A DNA stretch of 59,893 nt from Candidatus Woesearchaeota archaeon (lineage in GTDB: Archaea; Nanobdellota; Nanobdellia; Woesearchaeales; UBA583). The position numbers were made by a program, and so were the translations under genes. The stretch is from NCBI GenBank assembly GCA_027858315.1, contig JAQICV010000075.1, forward strand, positions 1-59,893, written 5' to 3'. Below the pieces are notes generated by a model. The model worked only from the letters and a program-made list of their open reading frames with translations. It did not search any database and was not told where the DNA came from. This document shows, one piece after another, positions 51,125-59,504 of this stretch (positions are counted from its first letter, which is position 1; every line of letters begins with the position of its first letter).

Positions 51125-53065
51125 TTAATGTTTTCTTTCAAACACTTTATCAATCATTTCAAGATAAGTAGAAGAAGACCACATCTGTGAAAAATTTCCT
51201 TCAGCTTTTTGCTTAGAAGAAGAACTAATCTCACTACCAAAACCAATCGAACCATATTTTAAAATGTCATTAGTTGATGCCATCATAATCTTTGAAATAT
51301 AAGGTCTAAATTTCTTCTCATTTAAATCATACATAACAATTGCAGCAATATTATTAATCCAAAACCAAGAATCTCCTAAATGATAACTCAAATTATTCTC
51401 ACCCGTATAATCATCTTTATATCTCTTATCCTTCTTAGAAATTGTTGAAACTCCACCCCAAGAATTCCATAAATGAGCAAGAGAATTATCAAAAATTTGC
51501 TCCCAATCACTCTGCAAAAATAAATCAGGATAAAAATAATACGCTAAAAAAACATTAGAATCAATTTTATCTGAATACGCTTCACCATACAAAACTCCAC
51601 TCCTAAAATAAGTTACTCTAATTTTTCCTTTAAGTAAACTCTCAAAATCTGCAAGCTCAGAAACCTCAGACTTCTTTCCAATAAGAGTTCCTAAAACAAT
51701 CAAAAATGAAACCATGCTCAAAAACTGAACTTGAATATCAAGTGGAAAATCAACATCAATGGTATCCATCCAAGAATCTCCGAATTTCACTTTCAAAAGT
51801 TCATTATCTTTATCCCAATAATTCTCAACAAGTTTATGAAATGAATTCAAAAATTTATAAAAAACAATTTCTAACTCCTCTTTTTTCAAAACATCATTCA
51901 ACCTCAAATTCTTATCTAAATGGAAAATGAAATCTTCAAATCTTTTAGCAAGCCAAAAACAAGCATCAGGACTTTGATAAGAACCATCAAGATTAATTCT
52001 CCTAATCATTCCAGTCTCAGGATCAATTGCATTCAAATAATCAAATAATTTCCCCTTAACATGCTTCTCCTCGGAATTATTAATAAATGCTCTTAAACCT
52101 ACAAGCTCATCTCTTGCCCAAATATTTGAAAACCATAAAAATCCAGCATAAGAACCTAAATTTATATTTCCAACTAAGTCCTTATTCATAAACCTGTAAA
52201 TAGCATTATTTGATAATTTATAAGCCACATTAAAATCTTGAGTAATAGGTTTTTCAAACTCCCTCTCAGAAATAAAATCTGAAAAAATTACAGAATCAAA
52301 CTTATCTAATTCTCCCTCATGAATATCAAGAAGTGAAATCTGCTCAAAAACTTCTGACTCAGAAAAACCAGCCCCAATAATCATCCTCTTACTACCAACA
52401 ACATTAACACTCATCAAACGATAAACATATCTCTCAAAATCAGTCTCCCGAACTTTAGAATACATATATTCTTTCTTAACAAAATCCTTAACTAAATCAT
52501 AAGAAAAATTAACCGCTTTAATTCCAAAAAATGCACTATAAGAGGAATCTTCTTTCTCTTTCTTATACTCAACTAAAACAACACCATCTTTAACATAAAC
52601 ATCATAGATTCTACCCCACTCATCAAAATCATTAAGTTTTCTAATATCTAAATCAAAATTAATCCTTCCTTCATAATTTGAAACTTCATAAATCATTCCA
52701 CCTGAAGGACCTAAATAAAATTTATCAAAAGTAACAACTTCCTCAACTTTTTCATCATCCTCAGTCTCATCTATAACTAAAGATTCAACCTTACTCAAAA
52801 ATTTTCTCTTAACAAAATATCCTCCATATTCAACACTTGAAACTTCAACACCTTCAAGCAAAACCTCATCTAAAAATTTATACACATCAAGAGTCTTATT
52901 CTCCAAAACACAAAGTCCTTCATACTTAGTAGAGTTATTCGAAAACCCTAAATTTAAAAAGTCTCCTCGAGAATTTGATAAGACAAAATTAAGCTTCTTA
53001 ATTTCATCTAAATCCATTTGAGTATAAGAAAAAACTTGCTTATTAAGATTATAATCTATTTTCAT
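51125..53065 (-). CDS. glycogen debranching enzyme-like protein (GH133 family)
   Basis: A 646-residue cytoplasmic protein. The C-terminal catalytic (alpha/alpha)6 barrel shows WARDELVGLRAFI near residue 318, RINLDGSYQSPDACFWLAKR, SWMDTIDVDFPLDIQVQFLS near 430 and a final GSIGFGSEISSS...FSQMWSSSTYLEM, all typical of GDE_C / amylo-alpha-1,6-glucosidase proteins. The N-terminal domain of about 270 residues is beta-rich. It would remove branches left by the phosphorylase at 18800. Its place amid surface-protein genes is unexplained. Confidence 0.82.
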   Translation of the reverse strand: MKIDYNLNKQVFSYTQMDLDEIKKLNFVLSNSRGDFLNLGFSNNSTKYEGLCVLENKTLDVYKFLDEVLLEGVEVSSVEYGGYFVKRKFLSKVESLVIDETEDDEKVEEVVTFDKFYLGPSGGMIYEVSNYEGRINFDLDIRKLNDFDEWGRIYDVYVKDGVVLVEYKKEKEDSSYSAFFGIKAVNFSYDLVKDFVKKEYMYSKVRETDFERYVYRLMSVNVVGSKRMIIGAGFSESEVFEQISLLDIHEGELDKFDSVIFSDFISEREFEKPITQDFNVAYKLSNNAIYRFMNKDLVGNINLGSYAGFLWFSNIWARDELVGLRAFINNSEEKHVKGKLFDYLNAIDPETGMIRRINLDGSYQSPDACFWLAKRFEDFIFHLDKNLRLNDVLKKEELEIVFYKFLNSFHKLVENYWDKDNELLKVKFGDSWMDTIDVDFPLDIQVQFLSMVSFLIVLGTLIGKKSEVSELADFESLLKGKIRVTYFRSGVLYGEAYSDKIDSNVFLAYYFYPDLFLQSDWEQIFDNSLAHLWNSWGGVSTISKKDKRYKDDYTGENNLSYHLGDSWFWINNIAAIVMYDLNEKKFRPYISKIMMASTNDILKYGSIGFGSEISSSSKQKAEGNFSQMWSSSTYLEMIDKVFERKH

Positions 53066-53133
53066 AGAAACTTATAGATATATATATTTAAAAGAAGTAT
53101 TTACAATTAATCAGTTAAAAAAGAAAGTAATTT

Positions 53134-53190
53134 CTATTCTTGATAATACCTTCTAGAAGAAAAGAGTGTTTTATTATCAGAACAATCAAA
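53134..53190 (-). pseudogene. 3'-end copy of the 98-residue protein gene
   Basis: The last 19 codons read FDCSDNKTLFSSRRYYQE and end in TAG. They match FANCSDNKTLFSSRKYYQK, the end of the gene at 55731-56027, which also ends in TAG. Over 53 bases 47 are the same. Upstream the frame is closed. The gene for pilin-module protein P4 lies exactly between this fragment and the complete gene. Confidence 0.75.
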
Positions 53191-53312
53191 TGAAGAAATC
53201 TAATTTATAATAATTTGAAATTAGTTTATATGAAGATATTATTAATTATATCACTATAATATATTAAAAATAAATAGTTAATTTAAAAATTATGAAGTAA
53301 ATAATAATAAAA

Positions 53313-55670
53313 TTATTTGACAATATCATAAACAGAAAAAACACTTCTCGAACAAACATATAAATTATTTTCCCTAACTATAACTGAATTTATCCCCCCA
53401 TTATCTAAGTTGTGAATTATTGAACTTACTTGAGTAATTGAAAACGGATCAGTAATATTCAAAACAGTCAAATAAGTATTACCCGACATCACATAACTTG
53501 TACCAAGATAAACATAATTTCCAGCAATATCAAAATTAGATACTTCATTTAAAGTTGATGAATTAATATAACTATTAACTAAATATATATTACTTGAATT
53601 ACTAATATCAAATATATTAAAACTATCAGAATCAGCTGCAGTAACATATGCATAATCACCATAAACTTTTATTTTTTCTGCAAAATCTAAAATTGTATTA
53701 TTAATATAATTATCTAACAAAGATATTGATAAAGGGTCAGAAACATTGAATATGGAGATACTGTTTTGATATGCAGAAGTAACATATGCTAAACTATTTT
53801 TAACTAGAATATCTCTAGAATAATCTAAACCTGCATGATTAAAACTATTAACAAATAATATATTTGAAGGATTGGAAATATTTAATATGGTTAATCTATC
53901 TGAATTAGGAGAAGTTATATACGCATAATCTCCTTCTAAATATAATCCCTTAGGCATTGAAATAGTTGAATCAATATAATATCCCTCTAAAATAATATCA
54001 TTTGGATTTGAAATATTAAATATTCCTAAACTATTAGTATTCCAATACGTAACGTACATTAAATTATCTCTTAAAAACATATTTGTAGCAGAACTAAAAA
54101 TACTAAAATTTCTATATCCATCTAAATAAATTAAATCATCATAATTTGAAATATCAATAGAATAAAATTGATTACTCAAATCCCCTGAATCATAATCTCC
54201 AATAATAAATGCATAATTTTCATTTAATAACATTTGATTAGGATATATACCGATTCCAAAATTACCATTAAATGGATTTAATAAGTCAATACTGGTAGGT
54301 GTTGAAATATTAAATATAGCCAATAAAGGATCTCCTTCATAAGAAGTAACATATACATAATCACCATCAACAAAAATATCATTAACTAAACCCAAATTAG
54401 AATTATAATCAACTAATATTATATTACTAGGAGTACTAACATCAAAAACTGAAAAACTCATCGACATATATGAACCAACATAAGCATAATTTCCTAAAAC
54501 AGCTACATCTCCCGCACTATTTAAAATAGTACTATTAACATAAGTATCAATTAAAACAATATTACTAGGAACACTAACACCCAAAATACTTAAACTATCA
54601 CTATATATTGAAGCAACATAAGCATAATTTCCTGAAACAACTACATCCCCAGCACCATTTAAAATAGTACTATTAATATAAGTATCAATTAAAACAATAT
54701 TACTAGGAACACTAACATCCAAGATACTTAAACTATCATTATTTCTTGAAGTAACATAAGCATAACCTCCTTCAACAAAAACAGAACCCACATAATCTAA
54801 AACACTATTATTAATATAAGTATCAATTAAAACAATATTACTAGGAACACTAACATCCAAAATACTTAAACTATCCTCATCTGTTGAAGTTACATATGCA
54901 TAATCTCCTTCAACAAAAATAGAAGTATAACCATTTAAAATTGTATTATTAACATAAATTCCAACAAAACTAATATCACTTGGAATACTTATATCAAATA
55001 TAGTCAAACTATCAGAGCCAATAGATGAAATATACGCATAATTATTTTTAACAAAGATCTTATCAGGATAATCTATAATTGAAGAATTTCTATATGTCCC
55101 AACAATCTCAAGATTTTCTTTATCCGTAATATCTAAAATATTAAACGCATCTTTAGTCCAAGAAGTAACATATGCATAATTTCCTTGAACATAAATTGAA
55201 GTTGGATAAATAAAATTATTTTCTAAAAATTCTAATTTTTCTAAATATCCAGTATAAGAAATTAAACTACTACTAATTTCTTTCAAATATACTTTTTTAG
55301 AATAAATATTATTATTTGTAAATACAACAACTTCAACAATTGAACTTTTAACGTCATTTAAACAACTAAAAACACTAAGATTATGAACTCCATTAGTTAA
55401 ATTAATATTAATATTACAATCAATAGAATCTATTTCTATTTTATTAATTCTTACTAAATCATCTTTAATTAGCAAATATAATTGATCTCCAATTACAGTT
55501 TCAACTCCAACTGCACCAAAAGTTGCCCCCCCCTCTTCTTCAACTCCAGCAAGTATTGTAGAAGAATAACTCTGATACCAATTCTGAAATCCTACAACTG
55601 CAACAACACTAACAACTAAAAGTAAAGCTACAGCAACAACAGGAGATATCGCATTTTTATTTAATAACAT
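53313..55670 (-). CDS. pilin-module surface protein P4 with LVIVD-like repeats
   Basis: A 785-residue protein. Pilin-type signal MLLNKNA-ISPVVAVALLLVVSVVAVV, FQNWYQSYSS and the shared module with Cys85-x17-Cys103. From about 150 to the end there are some fourteen 43-46-residue beta-propeller-like units (VEGDYAYVTSTDEDSLSILD, VPSNIVLIDTYIN), resembling LVIVD repeats. Four adjacent units (about 54540-54970) have a strict 138-bp period and high DNA identity, a sign of recent duplication. Many Asn-x-Ser/Thr sites fit glycosylation. Probably two seven-bladed propellers shown on a pilus-like stalk. Confidence 0.78.
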   Translation of the reverse strand: MLLNKNAISPVVAVALLLVVSVVAVVGFQNWYQSYSSTILAGVEEEGGATFGAVGVETVIGDQLYLLIKDDLVRINKIEIDSIDCNININLTNGVHNLSVFSCLNDVKSSIVEVVVFTNNNIYSKKVYLKEISSSLISYTGYLEKLEFLENNFIYPTSIYVQGNYAYVTSWTKDAFNILDITDKENLEIVGTYRNSSIIDYPDKIFVKNNYAYISSIGSDSLTIFDISIPSDISFVGIYVNNTILNGYTSIFVEGDYAYVTSTDEDSLSILDVSVPSNIVLIDTYINNSVLDYVGSVFVEGGYAYVTSRNNDSLSILDVSVPSNIVLIDTYINSTILNGAGDVVVSGNYAYVASIYSDSLSILGVSVPSNIVLIDTYVNSTILNSAGDVAVLGNYAYVGSYMSMSFSVFDVSTPSNIILVDYNSNLGLVNDIFVDGDYVYVTSYEGDPLLAIFNISTPTSIDLLNPFNGNFGIGIYPNQMLLNENYAFIIGDYDSGDLSNQFYSIDISNYDDLIYLDGYRNFSIFSSATNMFLRDNLMYVTYWNTNSLGIFNISNPNDIILEGYYIDSTISMPKGLYLEGDYAYITSPNSDRLTILNISNPSNILFVNSFNHAGLDYSRDILVKNSLAYVTSAYQNSISIFNVSDPLSISLLDNYINNTILDFAEKIKVYGDYAYVTAADSDSFNIFDISNSSNIYLVNSYINSSTLNEVSNFDIAGNYVYLGTSYVMSGNTYLTVLNITDPFSITQVSSIIHNLDNGGINSVIVRENNLYVCSRSVFSVYDIVK
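54540..54980 (-). repeat. 138-bp tandem repeats inside P4
   Basis: The string TTAAAACAAT followed by ATTACTAGGA starts at 54551, 54689 and 54827 and in diverged form at 54965, always 138 bases (46 codons) apart. The three best units are nearly the same over most of their length. The array can change length in frame by slippage or recombination. Confidence 0.8.
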
Positions 55671-55730
55671 ATAAATTTTTAGAATAAAAAGTATTTAAAT
55701 ATTTCTATTCCTGATAAAAGAAAATAATTC

Positions 55731-56027
55731 CTATTTTTGATAATACTTCCGAGAAGAAAAGAGGGTTTTATTGTCAGAACAATTTGCAAACAACCTTTCA
55801 CATTCTACAGTCTCTTCAGTTGTTATAATCTTTTCAGCATAATACTTTGCACAATCTTTTAATTTTCCTCCAGGAAATAATTTTTGATATTCAGTATAGA
55901 ATCCTTCTGGATTGTTTCTAATAAAATCTATCTCTCTTAGAAAAACCATACTTCGTTTATCTCTTGGAATCTTACCAACAATTAACTTAAGCAACCTTGA
56001 TTCTGCAGATAAATAACTAAATTTCAT
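55731..56027 (-). CDS. small protein of unknown function
   Basis: A 98-residue soluble protein beginning MKFSYLSAESRLLKLIVGKI and ending CSDNKTLFSSRKYYQK. It has three cysteines (one each in KDCAKYY, VECERLF, ANCSDN) and a helical middle (FLREIDFIRNNPEGFYTEY). No family recognised. A copy of its 3' end stands on the other side of the P4 gene. It is 30 bases after the THUMP methyltransferase. Confidence 0.6.
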   Translation of the reverse strand: MKFSYLSAESRLLKLIVGKIPRDKRSMVFLREIDFIRNNPEGFYTEYQKLFPGGKLKDCAKYYAEKIITTEETVECERLFANCSDNKTLFSSRKYYQK

Positions 56028-56057
56028 AAAAATACTAATTAATGAAATGTTAAAAAA

Positions 56058-57083
56058 CTATTTATTTTCTAGAACTAAAATATATCTAGTCAAATCTTTA
56101 TTAATATACTCAGTTACTTCTAAAATCTCATCAAAATATTTCAGTGCCAGGCTCTTAAATTCAACAAAATTTGCATAAATTACAACCATTCTTGAACCTT
56201 TCTTCAAATACTGTTTCGAATTCTTCAAAAAACTATTATACAAATCATCGCCCAATCTTCTAGAACACTTACCATAAGGAATATCTGTAACAATACCATC
56301 AACTACATTATCCTTCAAAAACTTCGTTTGAGAATCAGCAAGAATCCGTTTGTATTTAGAATCAGAACCATGATAAAAATAATCAAAATTCTCTTTAAAG
56401 TATTTTAAATCATTCCAAGAAATATCATTACCAATAACTTCAAAATCCATATCATAAGCTTCAAGCAAAATCCCACCAATGCCGCAAAAAGGGTCTAAAA
56501 TTTTTCCTTCCTTAATACCAAGTAAATTAATTGCTGCTCTTGCCATATCTGACTTTAAAGTATAAGGCATTTTAACTGGACGAAGTTTTGGCATCCTTCT
56601 CAAATAATCCTTCTCATTCTCATAAATTTTAACTGTAAAATAGAACTCTTCTACATCTTCTATAAAAATAAAATTAAACTCAACTTCAAAGTTTTTAATA
56701 TCAACTTTAGGATTATCAAAAGAATTCCACAAAACTTTTGCTAATTCACTCTCACTAATTTCACTTTTAAAATTCCTTCTTGACTTATGAGATCTTACTT
56801 TAAACTTCTTACCATCATACTCTTTCAAATCAGGCAAATTATTTTTCAAATCTTCTAAATTCTGATGATAAGACAAAATTTTAACTAAAATATTAGTATA
56901 TGTCAATCTTGATAAAATCTCATGATTATCTTCAATTAAATTCTTTGATGAAAACTTATAAATTACATTCTTCACTTCATCAAGCCTTATTTCTTCATTA
57001 AAATAAACCTTCCATAAAGTTTCAAATTCAGCTATTGCTAGCTCTTTATTATTCCCTTTCAGAATCAAAAGATAATCCAACAT
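56058..57083 (-). CDS. tRNA guanosine N2-methyltransferase, Trm11/TrmG10 type
   Basis: A 341-residue enzyme with an N-terminal THUMP-like domain (about 50-155) and a C-terminal UPF0020 methyltransferase domain: LKSDMARAAINLLGIKEGKILDPFCGIGGILLEAY (motif I near 195-210) and the catalytic VTDIPYGKCSRR (N/D-PPY-like, with Ile for the first Pro). The family methylates G10 of tRNA to m2G/m2,2G. A role in G10 modification is likely; a related position cannot be excluded. Confidence 0.85.
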   Translation of the reverse strand: MLDYLLILKGNNKELAIAEFETLWKVYFNEEIRLDEVKNVIYKFSSKNLIEDNHEILSRLTYTNILVKILSYHQNLEDLKNNLPDLKEYDGKKFKVRSHKSRRNFKSEISESELAKVLWNSFDNPKVDIKNFEVEFNFIFIEDVEEFYFTVKIYENEKDYLRRMPKLRPVKMPYTLKSDMARAAINLLGIKEGKILDPFCGIGGILLEAYDMDFEVIGNDISWNDLKYFKENFDYFYHGSDSKYKRILADSQTKFLKDNVVDGIVTDIPYGKCSRRLGDDLYNSFLKNSKQYLKKGSRMVVIYANFVEFKSLALKYFDEILEVTEYINKDLTRYILVLENK

Positions 57084-57130
57084 ATTAAAATTAATAATAA
57101 AGCATTTATAAAATGTATTGAAATATTATA

Positions 57131-58036
57131 TTAACCATATTTTGCAACATATATTATAATCTCTTTTGACAAAAAATTCTTTATAGATTCCTCAATTGCA
57201 AAATTATAAGTTTTTACTGAAACTTCAATATTTAAGTTAATTCTATCAACTTTTAAAGTAACATAACGAATAAAGACATCCTCAGTTAACACACGCCCTT
57301 CGAATTCTCTCAAAATTTTATTTGAAATAAACTTTTCAAAATGCTTTATCTTTTTAAATATTTTTTTTTCAAGATCAAAATTATAAGTTATTTTCTTAAC
57401 TTTAGTTTTACTATAATTAATTATTTCCCTTGAAAGCAAAACAGAATTTGGAATATAAGTAATATCTCCTTCATCAGTTTTAATCTCAGTAAATATGAAT
57501 GTGATATTTTGAATAATACCTTTCGTATCATCAAATGAAATATAATCACCAATATTAAAATTCTTTGAAAACATAATAATCAAACCATTAATAATATTTA
57601 CAAAATGATCTTTAAAAACCCAAGCTATACCTGCAAAAAATAAACCAGAGATTGTCAAAAATTTAATAATATCAACATTAAAATAAAATAAAAAAACAAT
57701 AAAAAAACTAAAATGATGAATAATGAAAAACAAATGGTTAATTCCAATAATAAAATTATCATAATGATTACTATTAAATTTATTTCTCTTACGATAACTC
57801 GAAGTAATAATTATTCTAATAATATCAGATACAAGACTTATTGTAAAATAAAAAAGCATCAAATCAAAAATAACAAGAAAAATACTATCAATCACTAAAG
57901 GAATAAAAAAAGACCTAAACAAAACAAAAAAAACTACAATAAAAACTTTTCTATATAATAACTTCTTTCTCTCATCGGAAATTTTTATTTTTTTCAAAAA
58001 TAAATAATTCCTCAACTTCACAAAAAATCGTTTCAT
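57131..58036 (-). CDS. MscS-family mechanosensitive channel
   Basis: A 301-residue membrane protein: four to five helices in the first 165 residues, with the pore-lining segment GLFFAGIAWVFKDHFVNIINGLIIMFSKNFNIGDYI near 130-165, followed by the beta domain (ISFDDTKGIIQNITFIFTEI, YIPNSVLLSREIINYS). These are core MscS motifs. The C-terminal alpha/beta part is shortened. Role: release of solutes on osmotic downshock. Confidence 0.9.
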   Translation of the reverse strand: MKRFFVKLRNYLFLKKIKISDERKKLLYRKVFIVVFFVLFRSFFIPLVIDSIFLVIFDLMLFYFTISLVSDIIRIIITSSYRKRNKFNSNHYDNFIIGINHLFFIIHHFSFFIVFLFYFNVDIIKFLTISGLFFAGIAWVFKDHFVNIINGLIIMFSKNFNIGDYISFDDTKGIIQNITFIFTEIKTDEGDITYIPNSVLLSREIINYSKTKVKKITYNFDLEKKIFKKIKHFEKFISNKILREFEGRVLTEDVFIRYVTLKVDRINLNIEVSVKTYNFAIEESIKNFLSKEIIIYVAKYG

Positions 58037-58178
58037 AATGTATAATTTAAAGAGCCATTTAAAAATTTATTGAAAATACATAAAATTTAAAAGAGAAAGA
58101 AAATTAAAATAAGTATAGCGCTGCTGTATATCAAAAATGACAAATTCATTTTTGGAATATTTTGCAATACAAAATAGC
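58037..58178. other. intergenic region before the tRNA-Thr remnant
   Basis: AT-rich. Contains a perfect 9-bp stem CAAAAATGA-CAAAT-TCATTTTTG (58132-58154). GCTGCTGT at 58120-58127 repeats the 5' end of the tRNA-Thr remnant. At 58174-58193 there is an extra D-arm (TAGCTCAGTGGTAGAGCATC) from another tRNA without the rest of the molecule. No coding region is seen. Confidence 0.5.
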
Positions 58179-58442
58179 TCAGTGGTAGAGCATCAGTTGC
58201 TGCTGTGGCTCAGTGGTAGAGCGCGACATTGGTAATGTCGAGGTCGCGGGTTCAACTCCCGTCATAGAGATGGGGGAAATGGGAGAGGAGATGAGAGAAA
58301 GGTTGTTTTGCATTCCTACGTATTTCCACAGTAGAGCGTTTATAAGTGCTGATTTATTATATTTCTTCTTGTCTAAAATCTCTTTTAATTCTACATCAAT
58401 CTTCATAGAGATTAAAATTTTATTTTTCTTGATTCTTCCCAT
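58179..58442 (-). CDS. ribbon-helix-helix type small protein, C-terminus fused into tRNA antisense
   Basis: An 87-codon frame. Residues 1-45 look like an RHH DNA-binding protein: a basic start MGRIKKNK, the strand ILISMKIDVELKEIL and the helix pair KKYNKSALINALLWKYVG. Residues from about 60 on (TGVEPATSTLPMS) are the antisense of the truncated tRNA-Thr and not an evolved protein domain. So the gene probably lost its own end when it was joined to the tRNA. A perfect 20-bp palindrome lies 18 bases upstream, suited to self-repression. It diverges from the fic gene and may encode its antitoxin or regulator. Confidence 0.55.
   Translation of the reverse strand: MGRIKKNKILISMKIDVELKEILDKKKYNKSALINALLWKYVGMQNNLSLISSPISPISMTGVEPATSTLPMSRSTTEPQQQLMLYH
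58199..58264 (+). pseudogene. truncated tRNA-Thr (GGT), 3' acceptor missing
   Basis: The 5' acceptor GCTGCTG, D-arm, anticodon stem-loop CGACA-TTGGTAA-TGTCG with GGT and T-arm GCGGGTTCAACTCCCGT are intact. The 3' acceptor should read CAGCAGC, but after CA the sequence goes to TAGAGATGGGGG, which cannot pair. The break is at 58264/58265, exactly where the foreign-looking DNA begins. The gene is unlikely to yield a functional tRNA. Confidence 0.8.
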
Positions 58443-58583
58443 TTTTAGCTGTTTTCAATAATATCGTATATACGATATTTTTTATATTAACTGAAATAAG
58501 CCTATGACTTTGAGTAAAAAACAAGATTTGGGTGACTACAAATATCATTAACTTTATAAATTGTAGTCACCTAATTATATATT
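58443..58583. promoter_or_regulatory. divergent control region RHH / fic
   Basis: Holds the palindrome AATATCGTATATACGATATT (58460-58479) near the RHH gene and a 41-base inverted repeat (58531-58571) near fic. The fic TATA-like CTTTATAAAT (58552-58561) lies in the centre of that repeat, about 25-30 bases before the ATG at 58584, so fic is probably leaderless and its promoter is flanked by the two arms. Confidence 0.65.
58531..58571. repeat. 41-base inverted repeat IR1 before fic
   Basis: Arms GGTGACTACAA (58531-58541) and TTGTAGTCACC (58561-58571) are perfectly complementary, with a 19-base AT-rich centre that contains the fic TATA box. A second repeat with the same arms and the same total length follows the fic gene at 59489-59529. 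Confidence 0.85.
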
Positions 58584-59504
58584 ATGTTTGTTGAAAAAAG
58601 AAAATCTGGAGAAAATACTAAATATTATTTATCTCATAAATTTAGAGATGGAAAGAAAGTTAAAAGTATAAGAAAATATTTGGGACTGAATCTTTCTCCT
58701 GAAGAACTTGAGAAATTATCTAAAGAAGCAGAAAAATATATTTTATCACAAATTGAAGAGTTAAAAACAGAAATATTTAATTTTGCTTTAACAAAAAATC
58801 AGATTGAACAATTAAATAAATACGATTCAAAAATTAAAATTTCACATTTAACTAAAGACCAATGGAAAACATTCCAAGAAGATTTCGTATTTAATACAAA
58901 TGCAATTGAAGGTTCAACAGTTTTAGAAAATGAAGTTAGAAATATCTTAGAAAAAAAACATGAAGCTAAAACCTCGGATGAAAAAGAAACTATAGGATTA
59001 TCTTTAGCAGTTGATTGTATCAGAGAAACAAAAGAAGATTTATCTTTAGGTTTAATTTTAAAATTACACAAACTATGTTTTGAAGAAACTAAATCCTTTG
59101 CAGGTAAGTTTAGAGATGATGTTGAAGTTGTAATTAAAAATTCATTAGGAGATATAGTTCATAGGGGCGCTCCAAAAGAATTAGTTTTATCAGAAATGGA
59201 AGAATTAATTACCTGGTATGAAGAACACAAGACTTTTTTCAAACCATTAGTTTTAGCGGCTATTGTTCATAATCAGTTTGAACATATTCATCCTTTTCAA
59301 GATGGAAATGGTAGAATTGGAAGATTATTGTTAAATTTTATATTAATTAGAAATAATTATCCTCCAATTAATATTTTTTTAGAGAATAGAGGAGAATATT
59401 ATAATACTTTAAAATTATATTCTGATTCAGAAGAAATTAAGCCTACTTTAAGATTTTTAATCTCACAGTATGGAAAGATGATTAAGAAGGTGACTACAAA
59501 ATAA
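58584..59504 (+). CDS. fic: Fic-domain protein
   Basis: A 306-residue protein. Residues 1-60 form a small basic domain (YYLSHKFRDGKKVKSIRKYLG) usual in archaeal Fic proteins. Thr105-Asn-Ala-Ile-Glu109-Gly110 is the autoinhibitory (S/T)xxxE(G/N) motif located before the core (class II). The active site HPFQDGNGRIGR is at 236-247 and complete. Fic enzymes mostly transfer AMP to proteins; here inhibition is built in. The last residues KVTTK are encoded by the left arm of the second inverted repeat. Codons are T- and G-richer than in other plus-strand genes of the window, so acquisition is likely. Confidence 0.92.
   Translation: MFVEKRKSGENTKYYLSHKFRDGKKVKSIRKYLGLNLSPEELEKLSKEAEKYILSQIEELKTEIFNFALTKNQIEQLNKYDSKIKISHLTKDQWKTFQEDFVFNTNAIEGSTVLENEVRNILEKKHEAKTSDEKETIGLSLAVDCIRETKEDLSLGLILKLHKLCFEETKSFAGKFRDDVEVVIKNSLGDIVHRGAPKELVLSEMEELITWYEEHKTFFKPLVLAAIVHNQFEHIHPFQDGNGRIGRLLLNFILIRNNYPPINIFLENRGEYYNTLKLYSDSEEIKPTLRFLISQYGKMIKKVTTK

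Noticed and set aside
53066-55730. CRISPR array suspected from the regular 138-base repeats
   Set aside because: The repeats lie in one open reading frame, are contiguous coding units without unique spacers, and encode propeller blades.
58174-58193. Second tRNA gene directly before the tRNA-Thr remnant
   Set aside because: Only a D-arm is present; acceptor, anticodon and T-arms are missing.
58213-58461. Plus-strand frame across the tRNA-Thr remnant
   Set aside because: Starts inside the tRNA and runs antisense to the RHH gene; its Cys/Phe-rich translation has no protein-like pattern.
58037-58583. Replication origin at the skew change
   Set aside because: No orc1/cdc6 and no set of origin boxes is seen in the window. 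Only the skew speaks for it, so it is kept as an alternative and not called as a feature.
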